NCBI RefSeq assembly: GCF_036178145.1
Contig: NZ_CP108067.1
Span: 4,154,001-4,218,000 of the forward strand
Source: Streptomyces sp. NBC_00273
GTDB taxonomy: Bacteria; Actinomycetota; Actinomycetes; Streptomycetales; Streptomycetaceae
Direction of reading: 5' to 3'
Length of the DNA stretch: 64,000 nucleotides
Positions 1-8,633 of this stretch are shown here, piece after piece (the stretch's first letter is position 1; every line of letters begins with the position of its first letter). Both the position numbers and the translations under genes were made by a program. The notes under the pieces are model-generated. The model searched no databases, was not told the origin of the DNA, and was given only the letters and a program-made list of their open reading frames with translations.

Positions 1-246
1 GTGACCGCGCGGGCGCAAAAGTGCCCTCGACTCTGGCCTCCGTGGTTCTACGGTCACTGGAGGCGCGGGCCCGTGGGCAACCCCCTTGCGGGGGCCGCCG
101 CGTGAATCTCCGGGCGGCATACGGCGATCGGCTGTGGAGTTGTGGTGCTGCGCGTACCTCACGGGAGATACAGGTATGCCGTATGCGGGGCCTGACGGAA
201 ACCAGACTCTGCCCGAACGCCACACCGCAAGGCAATTCTCCATTGC

Positions 247-262
247 GTGTGAAAGATCACAC
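247..262. promoter_or_regulatory. 16-bp palindrome, CRP-like half-sites
   Basis: The sequence GTGTGAAAGATCACAC has perfect 6-bp arms around 4 bases. The half-sites match the CRP family TGTGA/TCACA, but the canonical spacing is 6, so assignment to Crp is only a guess. If used, it probably serves a leftward gene off the window. Confidence 0.3.
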
Positions 263-304
263 CTGGGGTGTCGCCGCCGATTCGAGAAAAGACCTGTGCA
301 ACAC

Positions 305-347
305 GGCGCCGCCCGGCTAGGCTCTCGGGCCTTTGCCGGGCGGCGCC
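305..347. terminator. hairpin between phoH-like gene and left edge
   Basis: A perfect 13-bp inverted repeat (GGCGCCGCCCGGC and its complement) flanks a 17-base loop, 41 bases past the minus-strand stop of the PhoH-like gene. There is no U-tract, as is common in Streptomyces. Confidence 0.6.
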
Positions 348-388
348 AACTCACCGTCCCACTATGGGGGTTTTGACCGGTACGACCG

Positions 389-1702
389 TCAGAGGTTCTC
401 CAGCATCTCGGTCACCAGCGCGGCGATCGGGGAGCGCTCCGAGCGCGTCAGCGTGATGTGGGCGAAGAGCGGGTGGCCCTTCAACTTCTCGACCACGGCG
501 ACCACTCCGTCGTACCGACCGACCCGCAGGTTGTCCCGCTGGGCGACATCGTGGGTCAGAACGACCCGCGAATTGGCGCCGATTCGGGACAGAACGGTCA
601 GCAGGACATTGCGCTCCAGCGACTGCGCCTCGTCCACGATCACGAAGGCGTCGTGCAGCGAGCGGCCTCGGATGTGCGTGAGCGGCAGGACCTCCAGCAT
701 CCCGCGGTTCAGCACCTCCTCGATGACCTCGCGCCCGGCGACCGCCGAGAGGGTGTCGAAGACCGCCTGCGCCCAGGGGCTCATCTTCTCGGAGGCGTCC
801 CCGGGCAGGTAGCCGAGGTCCTGACCGCCCACCGCGTACAGCGGCCGGAAGACCATCACCTTCTGGTGCTGCCTGCGCTCCAGGACCGCTTCCAGTCCCG
901 CGCAGAGCGCCAGTGCCGACTTTCCGGTGCCGGCCCGGCCGCCCATCGAGATGATCCCGATCTCGGGGTCGAGGAGGAGGTCCAGCGCGATGCGCTGCTC
1001 GGCGCTGCGACCGTGCAGCCCGAAGGCCTCCCGGTCGCCGCGCACGAGCCGCACGTTGCCGTCCGCCGTGACCCGGCCGAGCGCCTTGCCGCGCTCGGAC
1101 TGCAGGACCAGTCCGGTGTGCACGGGCAGCTCCGCGGCCTCCGGCACGTAGAGACGGTCCTCCGAGTAGAGGAGGTCCACCTGTTCTCCGGAGAGGGCGA
1201 GGTCGCTCATGCCCGTCCAGCCGGCGTCGGTGATCGCGAGCTCCGCGCGGTACTCCTCGGCGATCAACCCCACGGAGGAGGCCTTGATGCGCAGTGGGAG
1301 GTCCTTCGAGACCACCGTGACGTCGTAGCCCTCGGCCTGGAGGTTGCGGGCGACCGCGAGGATCCGCGAGTCGTTGTCCCCCAACCTGAAACCGGCGGGC
1401 AGGACGCTCGTGTCGGAGTGGTTGAGCTCGACGCGCAGGGTGCCGCCCAGATCGCCCAGCGGGATGGGGGCGTCCAGGCGACCGTTGCGAACCCGGAAGT
1501 CGTCGAGCAGGCGCAGGGCCTGGCGAGCGAAGTAACCGAGTTCGGGATGGTGCCTCTTTGCCTCCAGCTCGGTGATCACCACGATCGGGAGCACGACCTC
1601 GTGCTCGTCGAAGCGGGAGATCGCATTGGGGTCTGCCAGCAGGACGCTGGTGTCGAGGACGTAGGTCCGCCTGTCGGGCAGGCGGCTCTTTGTGCTGGTC
1701 AC
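389..1702 (-). CDS. PIN-domain PhoH family ATPase
   Basis: A 437-residue cytoplasmic protein joining an N-terminal PIN nuclease-like domain to a C-terminal PhoH P-loop ATPase domain. The PIN domain begins [14 protein letters not shown] with later ITELEAKR. The ATPase part shows Walker [14 protein letters not shown] and the Walker B-like segment [13 protein letters not shown]. In this family the pairing is thought to couple RNA unwinding to cleavage; the physiological role in Streptomyces is not established. The frame is open 78 codons further upstream, but those residues lack domain character. I chose the GTG at 1702, with a second GTG at 1705 just upstream and GAGGGGG about 11 bases before that. 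Confidence 0.9.
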   Translation of the reverse strand: MTSTKSRLPDRRTYVLDTSVLLADPNAISRFDEHEVVLPIVVITELEAKRHHPELGYFARQALRLLDDFRVRNGRLDAPIPLGDLGGTLRVELNHSDTSVLPAGFRLGDNDSRILAVARNLQAEGYDVTVVSKDLPLRIKASSVGLIAEEYRAELAITDAGWTGMSDLALSGEQVDLLYSEDRLYVPEAAELPVHTGLVLQSERGKALGRVTADGNVRLVRGDREAFGLHGRSAEQRIALDLLLDPEIGIISMGGRAGTGKSALALCAGLEAVLERRQHQKVMVFRPLYAVGGQDLGYLPGDASEKMSPWAQAVFDTLSAVAGREVIEEVLNRGMLEVLPLTHIRGRSLHDAFVIVDEAQSLERNVLLTVLSRIGANSRVVLTHDVAQRDNLRVGRYDGVVAVVEKLKGHPLFAHITLTRSERSPIAALVTEMLENL

Positions 1703-2017
1703 CACGGAAGGACGTACCCCCTCGGAAGAGGTCGGGCCATGAAGACCGGACCGGTCATCGGCACCCATGCCAGGGCCGATTTCCGGCCCTCCACTCCGTC
1801 CGTGCGAACCGCACGTGCGTCCTGGTGCAAAGGGCCTCCCGGGCGGACGACCCCATGCCGTCCGCTGAGACTCGACACCCGTGGATCGGGCATCGACCTG
1901 AAAGGGATATTCCCCGAACAAGCCAGGCCATGCCATGGCATATGACGGACGCTCGGTGAATCCCTGGTGAAGGCTTCGAGGGGAGGGGGTCGCGGGGCAC
2001 AGGGCCCCTACGGTGAC
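1703..2017. other. phoH-like upstream region, no gene
   Basis: About 315 bases between the start of the PhoH-like gene and the stop of the prenyltransferase. Both flanking genes are on the minus strand, so this should carry the phoH-like promoter. I cannot pick a convincing -10/-35 pair, and no hairpin stands out behind the prenyltransferase. Confidence 0.4.
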
Positions 2018-2779
2018 TCAGGTGCCGTAGCGCCGGTGACGGGCCGCGTAGTCGCGCAGGGCCCGCAGGAAGTCGACCTTGCGGAAGGCCGGCCAGAAGA
2101 CTTCGCAGAAGTAGTACTCGCTGTGCGCGCTCTGCCAGAGCATGAATCCGGACAGCCGCTGCTCGCCGCTGGTGCGGATGACGAGGTCCGGGTCCGGCTG
2201 GCCGCGCGTGTAGAGGTGCTCGGCGATGTGGTCGATGTCGAGGATCTCGGCGAGCTCCTCGAAGGAGGTGCCCTTGCGCGCGTGCTCGAGCAGCAGCGAG
2301 CGCACCGCGTCGGCGATCTCCTGGCGGCCGCCGTAGCCGACGGCGACGTTGACGAGTATCCCGTCGACGTCGTGGGTGGCCTGCTCGGCCTCCTTGAGGA
2401 CGTTCTGCGTCCGGGCGGGCAGGATGTCGAGGTTGCCGACGTGGTGGACGCGCCAGCGGCCGTCCGCGGCGAGGCCCCGCACGGTGTTCTCGATGATGTT
2501 GAGCAGCGGGCGGAGCTCGACCTCCGGCCGGTCCAGGTTGTCCGTGGAGAGCATCCACAGGGTGACGACCTCGACGTCCGTCTCGGTGCACCAGCCCAGC
2601 ATCTCGGAGATCTTGTCGGCGCCGGCCTGGTGGCCCTGCTCCGTCGTCCCTCCGGACGCCTTCGCCCAGCGGCGGTTTCCGTCCAGGATGACGCCGATGT
2701 GCTTGGGCGCCGCGTCATGGTCGAGGCGGCCTTCCACCCGGCGTGCGTAAAGCCTGTACACCAGGTCGCGCAACTTCAC
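2018..2779 (-). CDS. cis-prenyltransferase (isoprenyl transferase)
   Basis: A 253-residue undecaprenyl-pyrophosphate synthase-family enzyme that condenses isopentenyl diphosphate onto an allylic diphosphate in the cis configuration, feeding lipid carriers for the cell wall. The diagnostic HIGVILDGNRRWAKASG holds the catalytic Asp. Also present are LWMLSTDNLDRP (usually STENW.RP in long-chain enzymes), DLVIRTSGEQRLSGFMLWQ, and the C-terminal SEYYFCEVFWPAFRKVDF. The STDNL variant recalls short-chain actinobacterial paralogues, so product length is open. The GTG at 2779 is preceded by GGAGGGG ten bases upstream; the open frame beyond it is not family-like. It is divergent from the aldo/keto reductase. 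Confidence 0.9.
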   Translation of the reverse strand: MKLRDLVYRLYARRVEGRLDHDAAPKHIGVILDGNRRWAKASGGTTEQGHQAGADKISEMLGWCTETDVEVVTLWMLSTDNLDRPEVELRPLLNIIENTVRGLAADGRWRVHHVGNLDILPARTQNVLKEAEQATHDVDGILVNVAVGYGGRQEIADAVRSLLLEHARKGTSFEELAEILDIDHIAEHLYTRGQPDPDLVIRTSGEQRLSGFMLWQSAHSEYYFCEVFWPAFRKVDFLRALRDYAARHRRYGT

Positions 2780-2908
2780 GATCTTCCAGCCCCTCCGTGC
2801 CTTGCCCCCGAGCGAAATGCGGTCCCTCCCCCGAGTCCGCCACATTACTGCGCGGTGGGATCGGGTACCCAACTCGGTCTGTCACAAGTCCGTGATAGGG
2901 AGGACAAC

Positions 2909-3946
2909 GTGACTGATACCAATCCCTATCGGGCAGAGCCCTCGCGCTACGACTCCATGGAGTACCGGCGCACCGGCCACAGCGGCCTCAAGCTCCCCGC
3001 CATCTCCCTCGGCCTCTGGCACAACTTCGGCGACGACAGGTCCCTGGAGTCCCAGCGGGCGATCCTCCGCCGGGCCTTCGACCTCGGCATCACCCACTTC
3101 GACCTGGCGAACAACTACGGCCCGCCGCCCGGCTCGGCCGAGCTGAATTTCGGCAAGATCTTTTCGCAGGACTTCGCGTCCTACCGCGACGAGCTGATCC
3201 TGTCGACCAAGGCCGGCTACCTGATGCACCCCGGGCCGTACGGCGAGTGGGGCAGCCGCAAGTACCTGCTCAGCTCGCTCGACGCCTCGCTGAAGCGGAT
3301 GGGCGTGGACTACGTCGACGTCTTCTACTCCCACCGCTTCGACCCGGATACCCCGCTGGAGGAGACCATGGGCGCCCTCGCGTCCGCGGTCCAGCAGGGC
3401 AAGGCCCTGTACGTGGGCGTCTCCTCCTACACGGCGGAGCAGACGGCCGAGGCCGTACGGATCCTGCGCGGAATGGGCGTGCGCCCGCTCATCCACCAGC
3501 CCTCCTACTCCATGATCAACCGCTGGACGGAGGAGGACGGGCTGCTGGACACCCTGGAGGACGCCGGCATGGGCTGCATCTCCTTCGCGCCGCTCGCGCA
3601 GGGCATGCTGACCGGCAAGTACCTGAAGGGCATCCCGGCGGACTCGCGGGCCGCGCAGGGCAAGTCCCTGAACCCGGACCTGCTCTCGGACGAGGTGCTC
3701 CGCCGGCTGACCGGTCTGAACGAGATCGCGGCTCGCCGCGGGCAGTCCCTCGCCCAGCTGGCCCTCAAGTGGGTGCTCCGCGACGACCGGATGACCTCGG
3801 CCCTGATCGGCGCGTCGAGCGTGCCGCAGTTGGAGGAGAACGTGGCCGCGCTGGCGTCCGCGCCGCTCGGGGAGGACGAGTTGAAGGAGATCGACTCCCT
3901 CGCCGTCTCCACCCCCGGCACCAACATTTGGGCTCAACGCGGCTGA
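2909..3946 (+). CDS. aldo/keto reductase, YghZ/Gpr type
   Basis: A 345-residue NADPH-dependent (beta/alpha)8-barrel reductase. MEYRRTGHSGLKLPAISLGLW opens the barrel. THFDLANNYG carries the Asp, the catalytic Tyr lies in ANNYGPPPGSAE, and LSTKAGY, VDVFYSHRFDPDTPLEE and LIGASSVPQLEEN follow. This combination fits the L-glyceraldehyde-3-phosphate reductase (YghZ/Gpr) group. The GTG at 2909 has GGGAGG seven bases upstream; the frame is open far upstream without homology. It reads divergently from the prenyltransferase over a 129-bp gap. The substrate in this organism is not known. Confidence 0.9.
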   Translation: MTDTNPYRAEPSRYDSMEYRRTGHSGLKLPAISLGLWHNFGDDRSLESQRAILRRAFDLGITHFDLANNYGPPPGSAELNFGKIFSQDFASYRDELILSTKAGYLMHPGPYGEWGSRKYLLSSLDASLKRMGVDYVDVFYSHRFDPDTPLEETMGALASAVQQGKALYVGVSSYTAEQTAEAVRILRGMGVRPLIHQPSYSMINRWTEEDGLLDTLEDAGMGCISFAPLAQGMLTGKYLKGIPADSRAAQGKSLNPDLLSDEVLRRLTGLNEIAARRGQSLAQLALKWVLRDDRMTSALIGASSVPQLEENVAALASAPLGEDELKEIDSLAVSTPGTNIWAQRG

Positions 3947-3994
3947 CCTGCGTTTTTGTCGCGCAGCGCGGCCGGGGAGCCGGAAAACAAAAAA

Positions 3995-4029
3995 CGGGCC
4001 GGTCCGTGGGGGGGATACGGACCGGCCCG
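3995..4029 (-). terminator. intrinsic terminator of the prepilin peptidase gene
   Basis: A perfect 13-bp stem (CGGGCCGGTCCGT and complement) encloses a 9-base loop. Read on the minus strand it is followed by TTTTTTGTTTT, a rare textbook U-tract for this genome. It lies 60 bases past the prepilin peptidase stop and may also stop the convergent reductase transcript. Confidence 0.8.
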
Positions 4030-4088
4030 AGGGGGGGGTTCCACCATAACCCTTCGTAAAGCATGCTGCGTGCATTGGCGCACGATGA

Positions 4089-4880
4089 TTACGCTCCGAA
4101 ACCACCCAGCAGCACTCCGGTGAGTGCTCCGGCCGCCATGAAGGGGCCGAACGCGTACCCCTGATTCCGCTCGTCGGGGCCGCGCAGCAACAGGATCAGC
4201 CCGTACAGGGCCCCGTAGAGCAGGCCGAGGAAGGCCCCGGCGGACCATACCCCCCACCCGTACCACCCAAGAGCGACCCCCATCGAGAGCGCCAGCTTGA
4301 CGTCGCCGAAGCCCATTCCGGCGGGGTTGATCAGATGGAGCAGCAGGTACGCCGCTCCGAGTGCCGCGCCGCCCAGCAGGGCGAGCCGCCCGTCGCCTGC
4401 GGCGCGGGGCAGGAGGGCGGCCGCACCGAGTCCGGCGGCGACCGCGGCGGCGAGCGGCAGGGTCAGCACGTCCGGCAGCCGGTGCACGGCGCGGTCCACG
4501 AGCGAGAGCAGCACGACCACCGGGGCGAGCCCCACGTAGGCCAGCGCCTCGGGGCGCGCCCCGACGGCGGCCCCGAGCACGGCGCAGAGCGCCCCGACGA
4601 GGGCGGCGAGGGGGACGGCGCGCCTCCCGTAGGCGTGCGGCGCCGCGGACTCGGGGGGCCGGCCGCCGGAGCCCCGGCCCTGGCCCCGGCCCTGCACGAC
4701 GGCCTCCGCGGGAAAGCGGCAGCGGGCCGGTCCGAGCCAGCCGCGCACCCGGTGCCCCTGCGGGCAGCGGTCGCGCCAGGGCTCCCCCGGCTCGACGGAG
4801 AACCGGTACGCGGCACGCGGCAGCAGCCATCCCGCGGTGGCGCCGTATCCGGCGGCGAGAACGATCGGGGCGACACCCAT
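4089..4880 (-). CDS. A24 family prepilin peptidase
   Basis: A 263-residue polytopic membrane aspartyl protease that removes the leader of type IV/Flp prepilins at the inner face of the membrane. Both catalytic Asp contexts are present: D129 in SLVDRAVHRLPD and D193 in GMGFGDVKL. At least five hydrophobic segments surround them. The N-terminal part keeps CPQGHRVRGWLGPARCR, a possible remnant of the metal-binding cysteine region of PilD enzymes, but only two Cys remain. No Shine-Dalgarno is visible before the ATG at 4880. The Tad locus at 18.7-28.5 kb contains no peptidase, so this is the obvious candidate to process its pilins. Confidence 0.88.
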   Translation of the reverse strand: MGVAPIVLAAGYGATAGWLLPRAAYRFSVEPGEPWRDRCPQGHRVRGWLGPARCRFPAEAVVQGRGQGRGSGGRPPESAAPHAYGRRAVPLAALVGALCAVLGAAVGARPEALAYVGLAPVVVLLSLVDRAVHRLPDVLTLPLAAAVAAGLGAAALLPRAAGDGRLALLGGAALGAAYLLLHLINPAGMGFGDVKLALSMGVALGWYGWGVWSAGAFLGLLYGALYGLILLLRGPDERNQGYAFGPFMAAGALTGVLLGGFGA

Positions 4881-4938
4881 GCGGCGACGGTAGCGCCGAC
4901 GGGTGCGGCTGCGCGGGGCTTCCGGGGCTGTCCTTTTC

Positions 4939-4980
4939 GGGCCGCCCGGCGTTTGAGGACCGGCCGGGCGGAACCCGGGG
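4939..4980. repeat. partial copy of a dispersed intergenic repeat
   Basis: GCCCGGCGTTTGAGGACCGG resembles the start of two longer elements at 33486-33547 and 39488-39548 (GCCGGCGNTTGAGGCGCGGGG). All three lie between genes. Confidence 0.5.
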
Positions 4981-5039
4981 AACGGTGGAAGGGCGGGTAG
5001 GGGACGGCTCCGCGCAGCGGCACCCCTAGGCTGGCCGGC

Positions 5040-5408
5040 ATGGCGAACTGGCAGGACGGCCCCGGCACACTGCACGCCGGCACGCACCGCATCCCCCTGG
5101 AGGTCGCCGCGTCCTACCGGGCCCGCACCCGGGGCCTGCTCGGGCGGGACGGGATCGACGGCGCGATGCTGCTGACCCCCGCGGCGAGCGTGCACACCTT
5201 CCGGATGCGGTTCGCGATCGACGTGGCGTACCTCGACCGCGACCTCGGCGTGCTCGCCGTGGTCACCATGGCGCCGGGCCGGCTCGGGCTGCCGCGACTG
5301 CGCTCCCGGCACGTCCTGGAGTCGGCGGCCGGCGCCATGGCGGGCTGGGGCCTGCGGGCCGGAACCACGATCAAGGTGGACGTACCGGGGCGTCTCACTC
5401 CCCGCTAG
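5040..5408 (+). CDS. DUF192 family protein
   Basis: A 122-residue protein with DUF192 hallmarks: RARTRGLLGRDGIDGAMLL, HTFRMRFAIDVAYLDRDLGV, and the C-terminal LESAAGAMAGWGLRAGTTIKV. Family function is unknown. Genes of this family often sit near prepilin peptidase or tad genes in actinomycetes (from memory), and here it is divergent from the prepilin peptidase. The ATG at 5040 lacks a Shine-Dalgarno. A -10-like TAGGCT ends 7 bases before it, suggesting leaderless transcription. Confidence 0.85.
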   Translation: MANWQDGPGTLHAGTHRIPLEVAASYRARTRGLLGRDGIDGAMLLTPAASVHTFRMRFAIDVAYLDRDLGVLAVVTMAPGRLGLPRLRSRHVLESAAGAMAGWGLRAGTTIKVDVPGRLTPR

Positions 5409-5467
5409 GCGAGGCCCCTCGCTGGCAGTAGGTTGGGGCGGTTGAGCTGGGGCATCAGGGGAGCGGC

Positions 5468-6085
5468 ATGACGGAGAACGCGCGGATCAAGGCGCTGGAG
5501 CAGATCATGCCGGCGACGCACGGCGCCGACGAGGACATCGACTGGCCGGCGGTGGAGGCCGTCTGGGGGACCCGGTTCCCGGCCGATTTCATCGCGTTCA
5601 TGGGCCGCTTCGGCGCGGGCTCCATCAACGGCGAGGCCAGCATCCTGTTGCCGCTGCCCAAGCCCGGACTCCAGTGGGACCCGACCGGGATGGTCGAGGA
5701 GACCGACAACGCCCGCCAGACCTGGGAGGCGGAGGGCGGCCGCTCCGCCTTCGACGTGGACCCCGAGTCGATCATCGCCTGGGGCGTCACCGGCGGGTCG
5801 GACATCCTGTGCTGGCTCACCTCCGACCCCGATCCGGACCGGTGGCCGGTCCTGGTCTGCGGGCGGCACACCGCCGACTCCTTCGCGGTGTATCCGTACG
5901 GCATGGCCGAGTTCCTCTACCGGCTGTGCTCCGACGAGTTCGACGTGAGCCCCGTCAGCATCACCTTCTGGGACGGCGGCCACCTCAGCTTCGTGCACTG
6001 GCGCAAGGCCCAGCGGCGCTGGCAGGAGGGCCGCAACCCGGAGACGGGCGAGCCCGACCCGTACGCGGGCGAGTTCGCCGACTAG
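5468..6085 (+). CDS. SMI1/KNR4 (SUKH) family protein
   Basis: A 205-residue SUKH-superfamily protein. WPAVEAVWGTRFPADFIAFM is the typical N-terminal motif, followed by ILLPLP and ITFWDGGHLSFVHW. Many family members are immunity proteins against polymorphic toxins, while others are stand-alone housekeeping proteins of unknown role. No toxin gene is adjacent, so an immunity role cannot be inferred. The ATG at 5468 follows AGGGGAG. Confidence 0.8.
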   Translation: MTENARIKALEQIMPATHGADEDIDWPAVEAVWGTRFPADFIAFMGRFGAGSINGEASILLPLPKPGLQWDPTGMVEETDNARQTWEAEGGRSAFDVDPESIIAWGVTGGSDILCWLTSDPDPDRWPVLVCGRHTADSFAVYPYGMAEFLYRLCSDEFDVSPVSITFWDGGHLSFVHWRKAQRRWQEGRNPETGEPDPYAGEFAD

Positions 6086-6411
6086 CCCGCACCCACGCCC
6101 GCGCCCGCACCCACGCCCGTACCCGCAGGGCGCGCGGACCCCGAAGGACCCGCAGAACCCGAAGAGCCCGTTCCGAGACCGGAAACGGGCTTTTCGGCAT
6201 GTCTACGCGCGTCCAGTATTTGGATCGCATATCGGAAAACACCATTAGGAAAAGCCCCAGTTGGAGAATTGACCACAAGTGCGCCCCCAATGGAATCAAT
6301 CACCCCTCCCTCAGGAGAGAATTCCGGCCAACGGGCCATCGAGGGACACCCCAGCCCGGAGCAACTCATAAGTAATAACTGGATCCAAAAGAAAATCAGG
6401 GGAATACACCC
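6086..6411. other. repeat, terminator and unusually AT-rich leader
   Basis: Two 18-bp tandem units (CCCGCACCCACGCCCGNN) at 6086-6121 lie just past the SMI1/KNR4 stop, followed by the terminator at 6165-6194. The next 200 bases before the binding-protein gene are markedly AT-richer than the rest of the window (for example CATAAGTAATAACTGG) and must hold its promoter. TTGACC near 6276 is a possible -35. Confidence 0.5.
6165..6194 (+). terminator. terminator with T-run after the SMI1/KNR4 gene
   Basis: AGCCCGTT pairs with AACGGGCT, with a short inner CCG/CGG pairing, and the stem runs into TTTT on the plus strand. Confidence 0.65.
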
Positions 6412-7698
6412 GTGCGACGAAGAATTTCCGGCACGACCGCCACCACGGCCGTGCTCGGTCTGCTGGTCCCGCTGGCCGGATGCGGCGGCTCCGGAGACGG
6501 TGCAGGTGACGCCGGTACGCTGCATCTGGTCGCCGCCGAATACGGCGACAGTCCGGCCACCAGTTCCAAGCCCTACTGGGAGAAGATGGCGGCCGATTTC
6601 ACCGAGGCGAACCCCGGAATCAAGCTCGACGTCAAGCTCCTGCCGTGGGCCGACATCGACCGCGAAGTCTCGCGTATGGTCAAGGCCGGCAAGGCGCCGG
6701 ACGTGGCACTGATGGGGTCTTACTCGGACTTCGCGGCCCAAGGGAAGCTGTATCCCGCGGACGAACTGCTCTCGGTCACCGCCGAGGCGAATTTCCTCCA
6801 GCCGCTCGCCGACGCGGGCTCCGTCGGAAACACCCTCTACGGCCTGCCCTTCGTGGCGAGCAGCCGTCTCCTCTTCTACAACGAGGCGCTCTTCGCCAAG
6901 GCCGGCATCAAGGAGCCGCCCAAGACCTGGTCCGACCTCAAGTCCGACGCCAAGGCGCTCAAGGACAAGGGCGTGAAGTACCCCTACGCCCTGCCGCTCG
7001 GCCCGGAGGAGGCGCACGCCGAGGCGCTGATCTGGGAGCTGAGCAACGGCGGCGGCTACGCCGACAGCAGCGGCAACTACAGCCTGGCCTCCGACCAGAA
7101 CATCGCGACCTGGGACTGGGTCAAGAAGGAGATGGTCGGTGCCGGGTTCACCGGCCCGACCCCGCCGTCCCAGCTGAACCGCGCCGACGCCTTCGCCGCC
7201 TTCCTGCGCGGCGAGGTCGGCATGGTCAACGGCTATCCCTCGCTCGCCCACGAGGCGCGCGCCAAGGGCATCAGCGTCTCGACCACCTCCATGCCCGTCT
7301 CGGACAACCTGGGCACCGGGGTACCGCCGCCGACCGTCGGTGTCGCCGACTGGATGATGGCGTTCAAGCAGAACGGCAAGCGCGCGGAGATCGGCAAGTT
7401 CCTGGAGTTCATCTACCAGGACAAGAGCCTCTCGGACTTCGCCGACCGCTACCACCTGCTGCCGTCCACCGTCACGGCCTCGCGCACCCCGACCGGGGGC
7501 GGCCTGGACAAGAACGACACGCAGTTCCTCAACGCGCTGCGCGGCGCCCAGCTCTACCCGGTCAACGACCCGTCCTGGCTGACGGTCAGCGACACCATCA
7601 AGCGCAACATCGGACGCGCCGTGGAACCGACCGGCAACCCCAAGGCCGTGCTGGAGGACATCGCCGGACAGGCCGCCCAAGCCGCCAAGAAACACTGA
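6412..7698 (+). CDS. extracellular solute-binding lipoprotein (sugar ABC type)
   Basis: A 428-residue family 1 binding protein. The signal peptide ends in lipobox PLAGC, so the mature protein should be lipid-anchored outside the membrane. PYWEKMAADFTEANPGIKLDVK, MVKAGKAPDVALMGSYSDFAAQGKL, LYGLPFVASSRLLFYN and the helix-rich C-terminal half are typical of sugar-binding members. No permease or ATPase gene is adjacent, so it must work with a transporter encoded elsewhere or act as a solo sensor. The GTG at 6412 follows CAGGGGA. Ligand unknown. Confidence 0.88.
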   Translation: MRRRISGTTATTAVLGLLVPLAGCGGSGDGAGDAGTLHLVAAEYGDSPATSSKPYWEKMAADFTEANPGIKLDVKLLPWADIDREVSRMVKAGKAPDVALMGSYSDFAAQGKLYPADELLSVTAEANFLQPLADAGSVGNTLYGLPFVASSRLLFYNEALFAKAGIKEPPKTWSDLKSDAKALKDKGVKYPYALPLGPEEAHAEALIWELSNGGGYADSSGNYSLASDQNIATWDWVKKEMVGAGFTGPTPPSQLNRADAFAAFLRGEVGMVNGYPSLAHEARAKGISVSTTSMPVSDNLGTGVPPPTVGVADWMMAFKQNGKRAEIGKFLEFIYQDKSLSDFADRYHLLPSTVTASRTPTGGGLDKNDTQFLNALRGAQLYPVNDPSWLTVSDTIKRNIGRAVEPTGNPKAVLEDIAGQAAQAAKKH

Positions 7699-7846
7699 GA
7701 AGTTCCTCGACACGGGACCTTCGACCCATGCCGCAGACCACCCCGTGCGGCACCATGGCCCCTACGGCTCTTGATCCAAGGCCCCGGCCCAGTCGCCCGA
7801 CGAGCACCCACAAGGTGCACGGGGCGGCCGGCCTCCACCCGAACCC

Positions 7847-8473
7847 TCAGCGCTGCTGACCGTGGTTCGAGGCGAACGCCGTCCGGTACTGCTCGCAGCT
7901 GGAGTCCCAGCGCAGCGTCCCGACCAGCGTTCCGTAGCCCGAGCGCGTGACCGACCACTCCACCGTGTACTCCCCGGTGTCGCACGCGATCCGTTTGCCG
8001 CCCGCGACCTTCTCCCGCCCGGTCGCCGGCTTCCCGGTCAGTTCCTCGCGCACCTCCGCGACCTTGGCCCGGTCGGCGGAGCGCAGTACGGCGTGCACGA
8101 CGATCGGGTGCTCGCCCTCCTTCACCGTCAGGGCCTTCTTCACCACCGTCGAGTCCGACACCGACCAGGCGAACTCGTAACCGGGCAGCCACGCCAGGGT
8201 CTTGGGGTCGGCGACCTGACGCTTGTAGTCCGGCGCGGCCGAGGGACCGGGGCGGGTGACCGTCCGGTACTGGACCCCGGGGTGGAAGCGGAACTGCGCC
8301 TCCACCTTGTGCATCTCGTCCTTGGTCCACATCGACTTCATGGCCTTCTCGCCGCCTGCCGGGTCCTGGAGGTACGCCGTGCCCTCCGCAGCGGTGGCGG
8401 CCTGGCCCAGGAGGGGCGCGAGGGCCGCGGAGGCGGTGGCGAGGGCGAGAGCGGCGATGCGGGTGCGCTTCAT
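7847..8473 (-). CDS. secreted protein of unknown function
   Basis: 208 residues with a Sec signal peptide (MKRTRIAALALATASAAL, likely cut after QAATAA). The mature part has only two Cys, in RIACDTG and WDSSCEQYR, probably a disulfide. I recognise no family. It is convergent with the binding-protein gene; no strong hairpin separates them (a weak GCCGCA/TGCGGC pair lies near 7730-7752). Confidence 0.75.
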   Translation of the reverse strand: MKRTRIAALALATASAALAPLLGQAATAAEGTAYLQDPAGGEKAMKSMWTKDEMHKVEAQFRFHPGVQYRTVTRPGPSAAPDYKRQVADPKTLAWLPGYEFAWSVSDSTVVKKALTVKEGEHPIVVHAVLRSADRAKVAEVREELTGKPATGREKVAGGKRIACDTGEYTVEWSVTRSGYGTLVGTLRWDSSCEQYRTAFASNHGQQR

Positions 8474-8599
8474 GCCCGGCCCAACGGACCCCTGCGGCGG
8501 GCCGGAACGACGCAGGGCGTGCTTTCACCCGTACGGGAGTGCCCGGTGCCCTCGTACCGGGCGCGGTGCCCCGGGGAGCCGGGAGGGTATCCGCCCGGA

Positions 8600-8633
8600 G
8601 TCCGCTCAGGGGTCCGCTCAGGGTCCGCTCAGG
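8600..8633. repeat. three 11-bp direct repeats
   Basis: GTCCGCTCAGG occurs three times, at 8600, 8612 and 8623, running into the 3' end of the NTF2-like gene so that its last codons are part of the repeat. Probably replication slippage. Confidence 0.7.

Larger units (their letters stand above)
1..388. other. gene-free left edge
   Basis: I see no convincing coding sequence here; the short open frames lack ribosome sites and family signatures. The stretch holds a GTGTGA/TCACAC palindrome and a hairpin just past the phoH-like stop, both listed separately. It may include the 5' region of a leftward gene beyond the window edge, which cannot be judged from here. Confidence 0.5.

Noticed and set aside
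1..300. Possible c-di-AMP (ydaO) or other riboswitch in the left intergenic region
   Set aside because: GTGAATCTCC and CCCGAACGCC loosely recall riboswitch boxes, but I could not fold a convincing aptamer on either strand, and no downstream gene in the right direction is visible.
458..1945. 495-residue open frame on the plus strand opposite the PhoH-like gene
   Set aside because: It is the antisense shadow of a clear PIN-PhoH gene; its composition is His/Gln/Arg/Asp-rich with no domain.
3995..4029. Site-specific attachment site at the 13-bp inverted repeat
   Set aside because: The U-tract on the minus strand and position behind a stop codon explain it as a terminator; no integrase or direct-repeat partner is present.
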